Origin: Alphaproteobacteria bacterium | GTDB taxonomy: Bacteria; Pseudomonadota; Alphaproteobacteria; JAVJRE01 | Length of the DNA: 64,000 bases | Reading direction: 5' to 3' | Assembly: GCA_040218575.1 (NCBI GenBank) | Contig: JAVJRE010000002.1 | Location: 408,501 to 472,500, forward strand | Translations under genes and position numbers: made by a program | Part shown: piece by piece, positions 9,237 through 18,194 of the stretch | How positions within the stretch are numbered: position 1 is the first letter of the stretch | How the letters are laid out: the number at the start of each line of letters is the position of its first letter | The notes under the pieces: model-generated | Told to the model about the DNA's origin: nothing | Database searches by the model: none | What the model saw: only the letters and a program-made list of their open reading frames with translations

Positions 9237-9632
9237 CTAATCCGCCAGGAGTTGCTCGAAGTCCCGGCACAGGCCGCTCACCTTCCGACGCAGGTCCGGT
9301 GACCGCGCCGCATCGGCTTCCGCCCTCCAGCCAAGCTTCTCCAGCTTTTCCGGCAAGGTGGCGCGGATTTCAGCGGTGGACAGTTTGACGGCCTCGGCCA
9401 TGTCGGTATTGGTCCACTGCATGATCTTCTCCGGCCCGTCTTTCCAGACTTCGTGCCAGTGCGGGCCGGCAACCGTGCAATCGAACCGCATGACCAGTTT
9501 CCAGTGGTTTTCCGGACCCCGTGCATGCACCTTGAAGGTGGGGCCTGCGAACCGGTCCTCGCCGCCGCGATACTGTAACTCGAACATCAAGGGGCCAGCC
9601 TCGTGAAATACCGGTTCTGTTTCATGTGCCAT
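9237..9632 (-). CDS. Uncharacterised 131-residue protein, first gene of Rieske operon
   Basis: This is a soluble 131-residue protein of unknown family. The first two thirds look like a beta-rich domain (FELQYRGGEDRFAGPTFKVHARG, then RFDCTVAGPHWHEVWKDGPEKIMQW). The last third is helical and charged. There is no cysteine cluster and no membrane segment. The ATG at 9632 has GGGAGG upstream. It precedes the oxygenase gene by three bases, so a shared operon is nearly certain. By position it might be an accessory or substrate-handling protein, but nothing in the sequence shows this. Confidence 0.7.
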   Translation of the reverse strand: MAHETEPVFHEAGPLMFELQYRGGEDRFAGPTFKVHARGPENHWKLVMRFDCTVAGPHWHEVWKDGPEKIMQWTNTDMAEAVKLSTAEIRATLPEKLEKLGWRAEADAARSPDLRRKVSGLCRDFEQLLAD

Positions 9633-9835
9633 GGCGGATGCCTCCCAAGCGTGTTCCCGACTGCGTTCACCACAGGATAGTCGCCACGGCGGGCCGCGAC
9701 AATTGCGAACCGATAGCAACAGGCCAGCGTAGTCTGGCTCAGCCGGGCATCCTGCACGGGCGACCTTCACAGGCGGCGGATAGGCGGACGATGGGCGGGA
9801 GGTCAGCGCGTGACCCGTCCGCAGGAGTATTGTAT

Positions 9836-9901
9836 ATGAGAATGATTCGCACTATCTACGCCGACCATCGCCACAGACCGCCAAACGCCGGGATGCCGTG
9901 A
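9836..9901 (+). other. Possible 21-codon leader ORF before the iron permease gene
   Basis: An ATG at 9836 with AGGAG upstream opens a 21-codon frame. Its TGA overlaps the GTG start of the permease in a GTGA arrangement typical of translational coupling. The frame runs through the Fur-like box. Against it, a candidate promoter (GTGACC at 9810, TATATG at 9833) would start transcription downstream of this ATG, in which case the leader is not made. Confidence 0.25.
9838..9856. promoter_or_regulatory. Fur-like iron box before the permease gene
   Basis: gagaatgattcgcactatc matches 14 of 19 positions of the classic Fur consensus. It sits about 40 bases upstream of the permease start. Iron repression is inferred from this box together with the transporter type. 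Confidence 0.55.
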
Positions 9902-11625
9902 CTGTTCTGACCGCCGACCCAGGCCACGCCGCGCCGGCCGCTCGCCACCGGGCCAGCCGCGCGTATTGGCGGTTGATCGCCCTGGCACTGGCCAGTGGCT
10001 TGTCGCTGCCGCTATTGGTGATTGCGGCCGGGCTGCTGCAGCCGTTCGGCGATACCTGGGCCCATCTTGCAGCCACTGTTCTGCCCGACTATGTGCGCAA
10101 CACGCTGTTGCTGGTCGTCGGCGTCGGTTTCAGCACCCTGCTGATCGGCACCGGCACCGCGTGGCTGGTAACGATGTACCGCTTTCCTCTGCACAGGATA
10201 GCGGAGTGGGCCCTTCTGCTGCCCCTCGCCGTACCCGCCTATCTCATAGCCTATACCTACGCCGACTTTCTGGATTTCGCCGGCCCGGTGCAAACGCTGC
10301 TGCGGGATATTTCGCCGGCCGTCGCCGGATATTTTCCACCGATCCGGTCTTTGGGTGGCGCCATTTTTCTGATGTCTGTGGTGTTTTATCCCTATGTCTA
10401 TCTGCTGGCCCGGGCCAGCTTTCTTGAACAGTCCGTATGCGTCCTGGAGGTCGGCCGCACACTGGGCTGCGGCCCCTGGGGCAATTTCTTTCAGGTGGCG
10501 GTTCCGCTGGCGCGCCCGGCACTGGCCGGCGGCGTTGCCCTGGCGGTAATGGAAGCAGTGGCAGATTTCGGCACGGTGCAGCACCTCGGTGTGCAGACCT
10601 TTACCACCGGGATCTTCCGCACCTGGTTCAGCTTCGGCGACCGGGTGGCGGCCGCGCAACTATCTGCCACCCTGATGGCCGTCATTGCCATGTTAATGCT
10701 GATTGAATTCAGCCTGCGGGGACGCGCCCGCTACGCCCACACCTCCGGACGCTATCAGCCGCTGCCACGGCCGCGTCTGACCGCATTGCGGGGCGGCCTG
10801 GCGACGGCCGCGTGCGTGTTGCCGGTGAGCCTCGGTTTCGTTCTGCCGATTGCCGTGCTGCTGTGGCTGGCGGTTGCCAATCGCTTTGCTGACGCTGGCG
10901 GAAGCTTTGCCAGCCTCGCCTGGAACACGACGATTCTGGCGGGAATTGGCGCTGTTCTGGTGGTCGCTGCATCGGCCTTGCTGACCTATGCGGTCCGCCA
11001 GGCGCCAGGATGGGTAACCCGCGGCGGTGCCAGAATCGCCACCCTTGGCTATGCCGCACCGGGTACAGTGGTCGCGGTCGGCGTACTCATACCCTTCGCC
11101 TGGCTGGACAACCAGCTGGACAGCATCATGCAGCAGACCTTCGGTGTGGGGACCGGCCTGGTCCTGACCGGCACGATCGCCGCCGTCCTGTTCGCCTATC
11201 TCGTGCGATTTGCCGCGCTGGGAGTCAAGACCGTCGAGTCCGGCCTCAGCCGCATTCGGCCCAACATGGACGACGCGGCAAGAAATCTGGGACTGGGCGC
11301 TCTGCCGACATTTGTCCGCGTACATGCCCCCCTGATGCGCGGCACACTGCTGACGGCAGGGCTTCTCGTGTTCGTCGAAATCCTGAAGGAGCTGCCGGCG
11401 ACACTGATCATCCGGCCGTTCAATTTCGATACATTAGCTATCCGCGTATTTCAGCTGGCCTCCGACGAGAGGCTGGCCGAGGCGGCAACCACAGCGCTGG
11501 CTATCGTCGGTGTCGGCATCCTGCCGGTAATCATCCTGAGCCGAAGAATCGGCCACGGCCGACCCGGCACGGGCGAGCCGGGGGCCACCGCACAATCTGC
11601 CGGCAGCGGCCCCCGGGTTTACTAG
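9898..11625 (+). CDS. Iron(III) ABC transporter permease (FbpB/SfuB type)
   Basis: This is an inner-membrane permease of 575 residues built from two fused BPD_transp_1 halves. It forms the channel for ferric iron delivered by a periplasmic binding protein. Each half carries an EAA-type loop: VGRTLGCGPWGNFFQVAVPLARPA in the first and ARNLGLGALPTFVRVHAPLMR in the second. About twelve hydrophobic segments are visible. The start is a GTG at 9898 that overlaps a possible leader ORF. The gene converges on the binding-protein gene (nine bases between the stops) instead of following it, and no ATPase gene is present in the window. Confidence 0.9.
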   Translation: MTVLTADPGHAAPAARHRASRAYWRLIALALASGLSLPLLVIAAGLLQPFGDTWAHLAATVLPDYVRNTLLLVVGVGFSTLLIGTGTAWLVTMYRFPLHRIAEWALLLPLAVPAYLIAYTYADFLDFAGPVQTLLRDISPAVAGYFPPIRSLGGAIFLMSVVFYPYVYLLARASFLEQSVCVLEVGRTLGCGPWGNFFQVAVPLARPALAGGVALAVMEAVADFGTVQHLGVQTFTTGIFRTWFSFGDRVAAAQLSATLMAVIAMLMLIEFSLRGRARYAHTSGRYQPLPRPRLTALRGGLATAACVLPVSLGFVLPIAVLLWLAVANRFADAGGSFASLAWNTTILAGIGAVLVVAASALLTYAVRQAPGWVTRGGARIATLGYAAPGTVVAVGVLIPFAWLDNQLDSIMQQTFGVGTGLVLTGTIAAVLFAYLVRFAALGVKTVESGLSRIRPNMDDAARNLGLGALPTFVRVHAPLMRGTLLTAGLLVFVEILKELPATLIIRPFNFDTLAIRVFQLASDERLAEAATTALAIVGVGILPVIILSRRIGHGRPGTGEPGATAQSAGSGPRVY

Positions 11626-11634
11626 GCCCGCCGC

Positions 11635-12666
11635 CTATTTCCAGCCGGCGCGGTCATAGACCATCTGAGCCAATGGCTGATTCTCACCATAAACGGCCAC
11701 ATTGACCGGAGCGGCCCGGAACTGGCCAAGGCTGGCCAACGCCGCATCCGGCGCGACCCCGTCCACCACGGGGTACTCGTTGTTGACCCCGGCGAAGTAG
11801 GCTTGTGCTCCGGGCGATGTCAGAAACTCCAGAAAGCGGACAGCCGCTGCCGGATGCGGTGCATGAGCCGCCACGCCGGCGCCGGAAATGTTGACGTGAG
11901 TGCCCAGACCCTCCTGATCGGGAAAGACGACACCGATACGCGCCGCCATAGCCTGATCGGTCGGGTCATCTGACGTCAGGAGCCGTATGTAGTAGTAGGT
12001 GTTGGCAACGGCGACGCCACACTCGCCGGCGGCAACCGCCTTGAGCTGTGCGGTGTCATTGCCGGCCGGCTGGCGAGCAAAGTTGGCTACGACTCCCTCG
12101 GCCCACGCCTGGGCGCCGGCCTCCCCCAAGGTTTCAATCATGGAGCCCATGAGGGAAAGGTTGTAGATGTTCGAGCTGGTGCGGATGCACACCTGCCCAC
12201 GCAGCGCCGGATCAGCCAGGTCCGCATAGGACTGCACCAGGCCAGGGTCGATACGCTCCTTGTTGTAGTAGATGACTCGCGCGCGCTGGGCAAAACCGAA
12301 CCAGTAACCATCCTCGTGGCGCAAATATCCGGGGATGGCAGCCTCCAGAATCGGTGACGACACTGGCTGCAGCAGACCAGCCTGCTGCGCCCGCCACAAA
12401 TTGCCGGCATCAACCGTGATGAAAACATCGGCTGGACTGTTCCGGCCTTCGGCCAGCATGCGCTGGATCAGTTCATCGGACTCCGCTTCGATCCGGCGCA
12501 CCTCTATTCCGGTCTCTGCCGTGAAGGCGTCATACAACGTCGCATCCGTTGCGTAATGGCGCGCTGAATAGACATTCAGCACGGAGTCCTGCGCCTGGGT
12601 CATGGCGGGCGGAGCCAGCAGCACAGCCGCAAGCCCGAAGACAGCCGTGACGAGAGTGCGAAACAT
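11635..12666 (-). CDS. Periplasmic Fe(III)-binding protein (FbpA/FutA type)
   Basis: This is a substrate-binding protein of 343 residues for a ferric-iron ABC transporter. Residues 1-26 form a signal peptide, with likely cleavage after an Ala-Gln-Ala-like site (PAMTQAQDS). The mature start LNVYSARHYATD and the NTYYYIRLL segment near residue 230, whose paired tyrosines commonly bind iron, are typical of FbpA-type proteins. The ATG at 12666 follows AGGAAGGGA; an upstream extension to 12729 would spoil the signal peptide. Its promoter is overlapped by a strong Fur box. It is the natural partner of the convergent permease. Confidence 0.92.
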   Translation of the reverse strand: MFRTLVTAVFGLAAVLLAPPAMTQAQDSVLNVYSARHYATDATLYDAFTAETGIEVRRIEAESDELIQRMLAEGRNSPADVFITVDAGNLWRAQQAGLLQPVSSPILEAAIPGYLRHEDGYWFGFAQRARVIYYNKERIDPGLVQSYADLADPALRGQVCIRTSSNIYNLSLMGSMIETLGEAGAQAWAEGVVANFARQPAGNDTAQLKAVAAGECGVAVANTYYYIRLLTSDDPTDQAMAARIGVVFPDQEGLGTHVNISGAGVAAHAPHPAAAVRFLEFLTSPGAQAYFAGVNNEYPVVDGVAPDAALASLGQFRAAPVNVAVYGENQPLAQMVYDRAGWK

Positions 12667-12734
12667 AGAGCGTCCCTTCCTGTATAGCTGCCGCCGACCA
12701 TGGACCAGCCGGCGTTTCCACTGGTTCACTAATT

Positions 12735-12753
12735 GCGAATGATTATCATTATT
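12735..12753. promoter_or_regulatory. Fur box before the iron-binding-protein gene
   Basis: gcgaatgattatcattatt matches 15 of 19 positions of the classic Fur box, including the central ATGATTATCATTAT core. It overlaps the predicted -10 element of the promoter listed next, an ideal position for repression by iron-loaded Fur. Confidence 0.75.
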
Positions 12754-12770
12754 ATTTGAGTGTCTAGCAA
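12742..12770 (-). promoter_or_regulatory. Predicted promoter of the iron-binding-protein gene
   Basis: On the minus strand, TTGCTA (12770-12765) and GATAAT (12747-12742) are separated by exactly 17 bases. The -10 lies within the Fur box, and the start codon is about 75 bases downstream. Confidence 0.6.
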
Positions 12771-12879
12771 AAAAATTGCGTCATTTCGCCGCATATACCT
12801 GTTTTGAGCCGATTTACGATGCTTCCAGAAAGGTCTGGACCAATCAATTGAGAGTCAAACGCAATACTATAGGCTGTAA

Positions 12880-13497
12880 TCAGCGCAGCCGCGCCGATTC
12901 GACCAGACGCTGCGGTACCTGGACCACATAAAACTCCGCCGCCGGAGTCGGGTCGGACAAAGTCACCCGCATGGTCACCAGATCGCCAGGCTCTACCCTG
13001 CCTTCACTGAACCGGACCACATCACTGGGCTCGCGCACGTCGACACTCTGGGCGAAGCGGTCAGACTTGAAGGGACGGACAGACTGCACCGCCTGATCCC
13101 ATGAGAGACCATCCAGATAGTCACTCGGCAGCCACAAGACTTCCTGCAGTTCCAGCTCATAGGAAGTCCAGGCAAAATCCGTCCGGTTTATGGCCACCTT
13201 AATCAGGTGAAACCCGGGCAGGCGATGTGTGCCGACCCCATGGGGAAACACGTCAGACAGGCCCCGAACAATCAGAACCGCCGGCTCTGCACCGGTAATG
13301 TCCTCCACAACTACGTAAGGGTCGATGCTGCTGCCGGCGCCAGACACCGAGATCAAATTGAACCCGCCCAGCTCGTCCGAGAATGTCAGACCGCCCCACT
13401 CTATGGGCTCCGCATAAGCTGGTCTCGGTGAATGGCTGCCAACAATCAGCCATCCGCACAAAACCAGGCCAGACAGGATTCTCCGAGGGCAGACCAT
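12880..13497 (-). CDS. Exported protein of unknown function
   Basis: I do not recognise this 205-residue protein. Residues 1-30 form a clear signal peptide ending AYA before EPIEWGG, so it is periplasmic or secreted. The mature part is mixed alpha/beta with no cysteine, no repeats and no membrane segment. The ATG at 13497 follows AGGAG. The open frame continues upstream through a GC-rich stretch of imperfect gccggctgg repeats that is unlikely to be coding. It is separated from the iron genes by about 210 bases and diverges from the chemoreceptor gene. Context does not suggest a role. Confidence 0.7.
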   Translation of the reverse strand: MVCPRRILSGLVLCGWLIVGSHSPRPAYAEPIEWGGLTFSDELGGFNLISVSGAGSSIDPYVVVEDITGAEPAVLIVRGLSDVFPHGVGTHRLPGFHLIKVAINRTDFAWTSYELELQEVLWLPSDYLDGLSWDQAVQSVRPFKSDRFAQSVDVREPSDVVRFSEGRVEPGDLVTMRVTLSDPTPAAEFYVVQVPQRLVESARLR

Positions 13498-13788
13498 TGT
13501 GATCACTCCTGGTGTCGTTCCGCCCGTCGCATAGTGCCGGGTGCCGGCTGGATGCCGGCTGGCGCCGGCCGGGCGTCGGCTGGCGATAGCCATTATCCGC
13601 AGGCCGGCCGGCCATTGTGAAGTACGTTCGAACTAACGGCTTCGTGTGCACAGGCTGGCACGGCCACCCCGTCTCGATCACCAATTAAGTGCTGCTTTAC
13701 TATCTTCAACTACAACCTTTCCGTGTATTTCATCAATAACTGGCCATCCACGGATGCAGCCAGCCCAACAGACAAAGGGAACCGGGCA

Positions 13789-16635
13789 ATGTCAACAGAA
13801 GCCATGGACAAACTGGACATCACAGCCAGCCCGTCTGGATCTGACAGCACAATCAGAGCCTCCAGCAGGCTTCGATCAACCATAAAGCTCGGCGTCCGCG
13901 GCAAGCTGATGGTGCTGCTGACGGTATTCGGCATTGTGCCGGCGGCGGGCCTGTTCGGTGTCTACTGGTTCAGCGAGGGGCAGTTCGAGGATGCCTTCGA
14001 GCAACGCTACCTGAGCAGTGCCTCCAGTGTCATCGAGACCATCGAACGCAACCTGTTCGAGCGCTATGGCGACGTCCAGGCCTTCGGCCTCAACCAGGCC
14101 GCCCAGGACCCCGCCAACTGGCGCCGTCCCGGCCAGGATACCGCCCTGGTGCGGGCCATGAACGGCTATATGACCGGCTATGGCATCTACCGGGCCATGA
14201 CCCTCCTCGACCTCCAGGGCAATGTGCTGGCCGTCAATACCGTCGATCCCAGGGGCCAGGCCCTCGACAGCCGCCCCGCCTATGCCCGCACCTTCGCCGG
14301 CCAGGCCTGGTTCCAGGATGCCCTGGCCGGGCGCTTCCTGGAAGGCGCCAACGGCTTCACCGGCACCACCGTCACCGAGCCCTATCAGGACCCCTTCATC
14401 GCCTCCCTCTATGGCGATGACGGCTTCGTCATGGTCTTCGCCGCCCCCGTCCGCGACGACAATGGCCGCATCGTCGCCATCTGGGCCAACTTCGCCGACT
14501 TCGCCCTGGTCGAGGACATCATCGCCGGCGCCTATGACCAGCTCGCCGCAGAGGGCTTCGGCAATGCCGAACTCACCCTCCTCGACCGCAGCGGCAAGGT
14601 CATCGTCGACTACGACCCCAAGGGTCAGGGCTGGACCACCTATGACCGCAACTTCGCAGTCATCGGTCAGCTCAACCTGGCCGACGCCGGGGTCACCGCC
14701 GCCCAGGCCGCCGTCCGCGGCGAGCGCGGCTCCATGGTCGCCAACCACGCCCGCAAGGGCATCGCCCAGGCGGCCGGCTTCGCCCACACCCAGGGCGCCT
14801 ATGACTATCCCGGCCTCGGCTGGTCCGCTCTCGTCCGCGTCCCCACCGATCAGGCCTTCGCCACCGTCAAAAGCGTCGAACTGATCATGGAGCTGGCCAT
14901 CCTCGCCACCCTCGCCCTGGCCCTCACCGGCGGCTTCCTTATCGGCGGCGCCGCATCCAGCCCCATCCGCGCCATCGCCCGCGCCATGGACCGCCTGCGA
15001 CAGGGTGACACCGATATCACCCTGGAGCGCCGCTCATCCGACGAGATCGGCGACATGACCGACAGCCTCAACGCCCTCAAGGACGAGGTCGCCCGATCCT
15101 TCCAGCTGGCCCAGATGATCAAGCAGATGCCCCTCAACATCATGATGGCCGACAAGGACTGCACCATCACCTATCTCAACGACGCCAGCCGCAAGACCCT
15201 GCAGTCCCTCGAGCACCTCCTGCCGGTCAAGGCCAGTCAGGTCGAGGGATCCTCCATCGATATCTTCCACAAGAACCCCGCCCACAAGAGAGCCCTCCTC
15301 GCCAACCCCGCAAACCTTCCGCACAAGGCCGTCATCTCCCTCGGTGACGAAAAGCTCGAGCTCAACGTCAATGCCATCAACGACCAGAAGGGCCAATACG
15401 CCGGACCTATGCTCAGCTGGAGCATCATCACCGATCAGGTCCGCTCACAGGCCGAAACAGCCCGCCTGACCACGATGATTGAAGAAATGCCTATCAACGT
15501 CATGCTGACGGACACAGACAAGTTTCAGTTCGTCTATGCCAATCGCTCAGCCAGAGAAACGCTCAAGTCCCTTGAGCATCTGCTGCCCATCAAGGCAGAC
15601 GATGTGATCGGCGCCGATCTGGACATCTTCCAGAAGCAGTCAGAGCAGGACCGCAAAGCCCTGGCAGACCCGGCCAGCCTGCCCCACCGCAAGCGTATCG
15701 ATATGGGCGACGAAACCCTGGACCTGAGAATCTCACCGATCACGGACAATCAAGGCGACTATGTCGGTCCCATGGTCACATGGTCGATCATCACCCAGCA
15801 GGTTCGCCTGGCCGACACCTTTGAGAGCAACGTCAAAAGCGTAGTGGAAACCGTGTCGTCCGCATCCACCGAGATGCACTCTACAGCCCAGTCCATGAGT
15901 GCCTCGGCGGAGGAAACCAATCGCCAGGCAAGCGCCGTGGCGGCGGCCTCGGAAGAAGCCTCCACCAATGTCCAAACCGTGGCATCCGCGGCGGAGGAAC
16001 TGGCCAGCTCCGTGGAGGAAATCGCCCGCCAGGTCGACCAATCGAAAAAGATTGCCGGTCAGGCGGCCCAGCAGGCCATGAGCACCAACGCCCAGGTGGA
16101 AAGCCTTGTCGCTTCATCACAGAAAGTCGGCGAGGTCGTCAGTCTCATCTCGGAAATTGCCGAGCAGACCAACCTTCTGGCCCTGAACGCCACCATCGAG
16201 GCGGCACGGGCCGGCGATGCCGGCAAGGGCTTTGCCGTTGTCGCCAGCGAGGTCAAGAGTCTGGCCAATCAGACCGGCAAAGCGACGGAGGAAATCGCAG
16301 CCCTGATCAATTCGATCCAGCAGGCCACGGGCGACTCCGCTCAGTCGATACAGGCGATTGCCAAGACGGTTGAGGAAATCAACCAGATTTCCGCCACCGT
16401 CGCCGCCGCGGTCGAAGAGCAGGGCGCGGCAACCCAGGAGATCGCCCGCAATGTGCAGCAGGCCGCGGCCGGCACACAACAGGTTTCATCCAATATCGCC
16501 GGCGTCAACAAGGCCGCCAATGACTCAGGGGCGGCGTCAGCCCAGGTAGTCGAAGCGGCGGGCGAATTGTCCAAACAGTCGGAGAGTCTGCGCGCGGAAG
16601 TCGAGCGTTTCCTCGAGCAGGTGCGGACGCTCTAA
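13789..16635 (+). CDS. Methyl-accepting chemotaxis protein with Cache, HAMP and two PAS-like domains
   Basis: This membrane chemoreceptor of 948 residues starts at 13789; an upstream in-frame ATG at 13723 is less likely. Order of parts: membrane segment at about 39-61, periplasmic double-Cache region to about 360, second membrane segment at about 364-390, HAMP to about 440, two similar PAS-like units (about 440-550 and 551-680), and the signalling coiled coil. The tip is intact ([22 protein letters not shown]). The two PAS-like units share an E-H-L-L-P-(V/I)-K-A core and the SWSIIT / TWSIIT ending, so they arose by duplication. Codon choice changes abruptly near 15.45 kb. The ligand is unknown. 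Confidence 0.92.
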   Translation: MSTEAMDKLDITASPSGSDSTIRASSRLRSTIKLGVRGKLMVLLTVFGIVPAAGLFGVYWFSEGQFEDAFEQRYLSSASSVIETIERNLFERYGDVQAFGLNQAAQDPANWRRPGQDTALVRAMNGYMTGYGIYRAMTLLDLQGNVLAVNTVDPRGQALDSRPAYARTFAGQAWFQDALAGRFLEGANGFTGTTVTEPYQDPFIASLYGDDGFVMVFAAPVRDDNGRIVAIWANFADFALVEDIIAGAYDQLAAEGFGNAELTLLDRSGKVIVDYDPKGQGWTTYDRNFAVIGQLNLADAGVTAAQAAVRGERGSMVANHARKGIAQAAGFAHTQGAYDYPGLGWSALVRVPTDQAFATVKSVELIMELAILATLALALTGGFLIGGAASSPIRAIARAMDRLRQGDTDITLERRSSDEIGDMTDSLNALKDEVARSFQLAQMIKQMPLNIMMADKDCTITYLNDASRKTLQSLEHLLPVKASQVEGSSIDIFHKNPAHKRALLANPANLPHKAVISLGDEKLELNVNAINDQKGQYAGPMLSWSIITDQVRSQAETARLTTMIEEMPINVMLTDTDKFQFVYANRSARETLKSLEHLLPIKADDVIGADLDIFQKQSEQDRKALADPASLPHRKRIDMGDETLDLRISPITDNQGDYVGPMVTWSIITQQVRLADTFESNVKSVVETVSSASTEMHSTAQSMSASAEETNRQASAVAAASEEASTNVQTVASAAEELASSVEEIARQVDQSKKIAGQAAQQAMSTNAQVESLVASSQKVGEVVSLISEIAEQTNLLALNATIEAARAGDAGKGFAVVASEVKSLANQTGKATEEIAALINSIQQATGDSAQSIQAIAKTVEEINQISATVAAAVEEQGAATQEIARNVQQAAAGTQQVSSNIAGVNKAANDSGAASAQVVEAAGELSKQSESLRAEVERFLEQVRTL

Positions 16636-16666
16636 TACTGACCGTCTGGTCTCATAAGCAGCGGGC

Positions 16667-16698
16667 GCGGTGCGGACTCAGAAAAACGTCCGCACCGC
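16667..16698. terminator. Bidirectional hairpin between convergent genes
   Basis: GCGGTGCGGAC and GTCCGCACCGC form a perfect 11-bp stem around a 10-base A-rich loop. It lies between the chemoreceptor gene and the convergent PLP-enzyme gene and includes the stop codon of the latter. It could end transcription from both sides. Confidence 0.65.
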
Positions 16699-18045
16699 CC
16701 CTGTGATGCCATAGGCGTCATCCACCACATAAAGCATCTGCCAGCGGTCAAACGTGGTGCATGGGTGGGAAATACCGAACGCCACGAGATCACCTACAGC
16801 CAGCGGAGAGTCCGCGGCCACGTCCACATGAGCATGCTGATCACTCAACTGCCGTACACGTGCGGCACCAGAGAACGGCTCCGGCACAGTTGAATGACCG
16901 GAGCGATACCACGCCAGCGGCACCGGCAACTCGATGTCAAAGGACAGGTCACGCTTGCCGGCCGTGCAGATGACAAGTCCGGGCTCCGGACGCGATTGCA
17001 CCTGGGCCCATACCTCCAACGCCGACTGCAACCCTTCCCCCATGTCCAGGGCAAGCTCTCGCGCCGTGCCGCTGCGTTCCAGGAGACGGGCAAAGCTCCG
17101 GCGGTACTGGCCGGAGTCTTGGGTCAGGTAACAGCCGCTGCGGGTGATGACCCGCACCTCACCGAGAGTCCGGTCGCCGGCCAGACGGTCCACCACCATG
17201 TCGTAATAGGTCGAGCCGCCGGCCGAGACGATGACCGGGCCGCCGGCAAACCACCCTTCGCCCAATCCCCTGCGGACCGCGCCCGCCAATCGGTCCAGAT
17301 AGCGTGCTACGCGGTCTTCGGTGTCCGCCGAATCCCGACCCTCGACCTGTCCTTCATAACCCTCAATCCCAGCCAGGCTCACATACGGCGCAGCATCACC
17401 AACAGCACGGGCTACCGCCGCCAGATCATCGTCGCCGCGGCACCCTGTACGGCCGCCCGGAAGACCGATTTCGATCAACACGGTCAAGGGCCTGGTAAGA
17501 CCACAAGCGCGCGCGCCGTCAGCCAGCCGCGCCACACCGGCGGGTGAATCCACCAGGCTGTAGAACTCAAAATCCGGGCAACGCGCCAACTCGTTGCAGA
17601 CATAGGCGATGCCCTGGCGACTGACCAGTTGGTTGGCGAGCAGCACACGATCAATGCCGTGTGCCCGACATACACGAATCTGATCGGCCGTCGCCACTGT
17701 GATGCCCCAGGCACCGTCCGCTAACTGACGATGGAATAACTGTGGCGCCATGGTGGTCTTGCCATGCGGGCTGATGCATGCGCCTGACAGGCCTACGAAC
17801 CGCTGCATCCACCGGCTGTTATGGGCGATGGCGGACGCCTTGAGGACGGCAACAGGAAACGGCACGTCTTCGCCCAGCACAGACCAGCCGGCCTGGCCAA
17901 TGTCTTTCAAACGCCGGGGCGGCGCGCCGTTAGGATAGCCCTTGACCAGGTCATCGATCATCAGTCCATCGGTCCCGGGCGTGGTCAGCTCGCTGACTCC
18001 CACAGCTTCGCCCGGTGGTACGGGTTGTGGTGTCGACGTGTCCAT
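16678..18045 (-). CDS. DSD1-type PLP enzyme (amino-acid deaminase/aldolase-like)
   Basis: This is a fold-type III PLP enzyme of 455 residues with an alanine-racemase-like N-terminal barrel and a DSD1 C-terminal domain. The PLP lysine is probably Lys96 in SPHGKTTMAPQ. The C-terminal SDQHAHVDV segment carries the metal-binding His/Asp pattern of D-serine dehydratases and D-threonine aldolases. The length is longer than typical D-threonine aldolases and fits the group annotated as amino-acid deaminases. The ATG at 18045 has AGGGAGGA upstream. It diverges from an amidohydrolase gene with 149 bases between starts. A role in D-amino-acid breakdown is likely, but the substrate is unknown. Confidence 0.82.
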   Translation of the reverse strand: MDTSTPQPVPPGEAVGVSELTTPGTDGLMIDDLVKGYPNGAPPRRLKDIGQAGWSVLGEDVPFPVAVLKASAIAHNSRWMQRFVGLSGACISPHGKTTMAPQLFHRQLADGAWGITVATADQIRVCRAHGIDRVLLANQLVSRQGIAYVCNELARCPDFEFYSLVDSPAGVARLADGARACGLTRPLTVLIEIGLPGGRTGCRGDDDLAAVARAVGDAAPYVSLAGIEGYEGQVEGRDSADTEDRVARYLDRLAGAVRRGLGEGWFAGGPVIVSAGGSTYYDMVVDRLAGDRTLGEVRVITRSGCYLTQDSGQYRRSFARLLERSGTARELALDMGEGLQSALEVWAQVQSRPEPGLVICTAGKRDLSFDIELPVPLAWYRSGHSTVPEPFSGAARVRQLSDQHAHVDVAADSPLAVGDLVAFGISHPCTTFDRWQMLYVVDDAYGITGAVRTFF

Positions 18046-18194
18046 ATGGCGATCCTCCCTTTTCTCGTGGCACAGGCCCGTCTTGCCGCAGCGCAGGCCC
18101 CTCTTGTAGCCGCACGGGATTGTGTCAGGCTTCCCGGCGTGGGGCGAGACTGGTTCCTGCCAGTCCAGCCCGCCTTCAGCACGGCAGGTGACTC

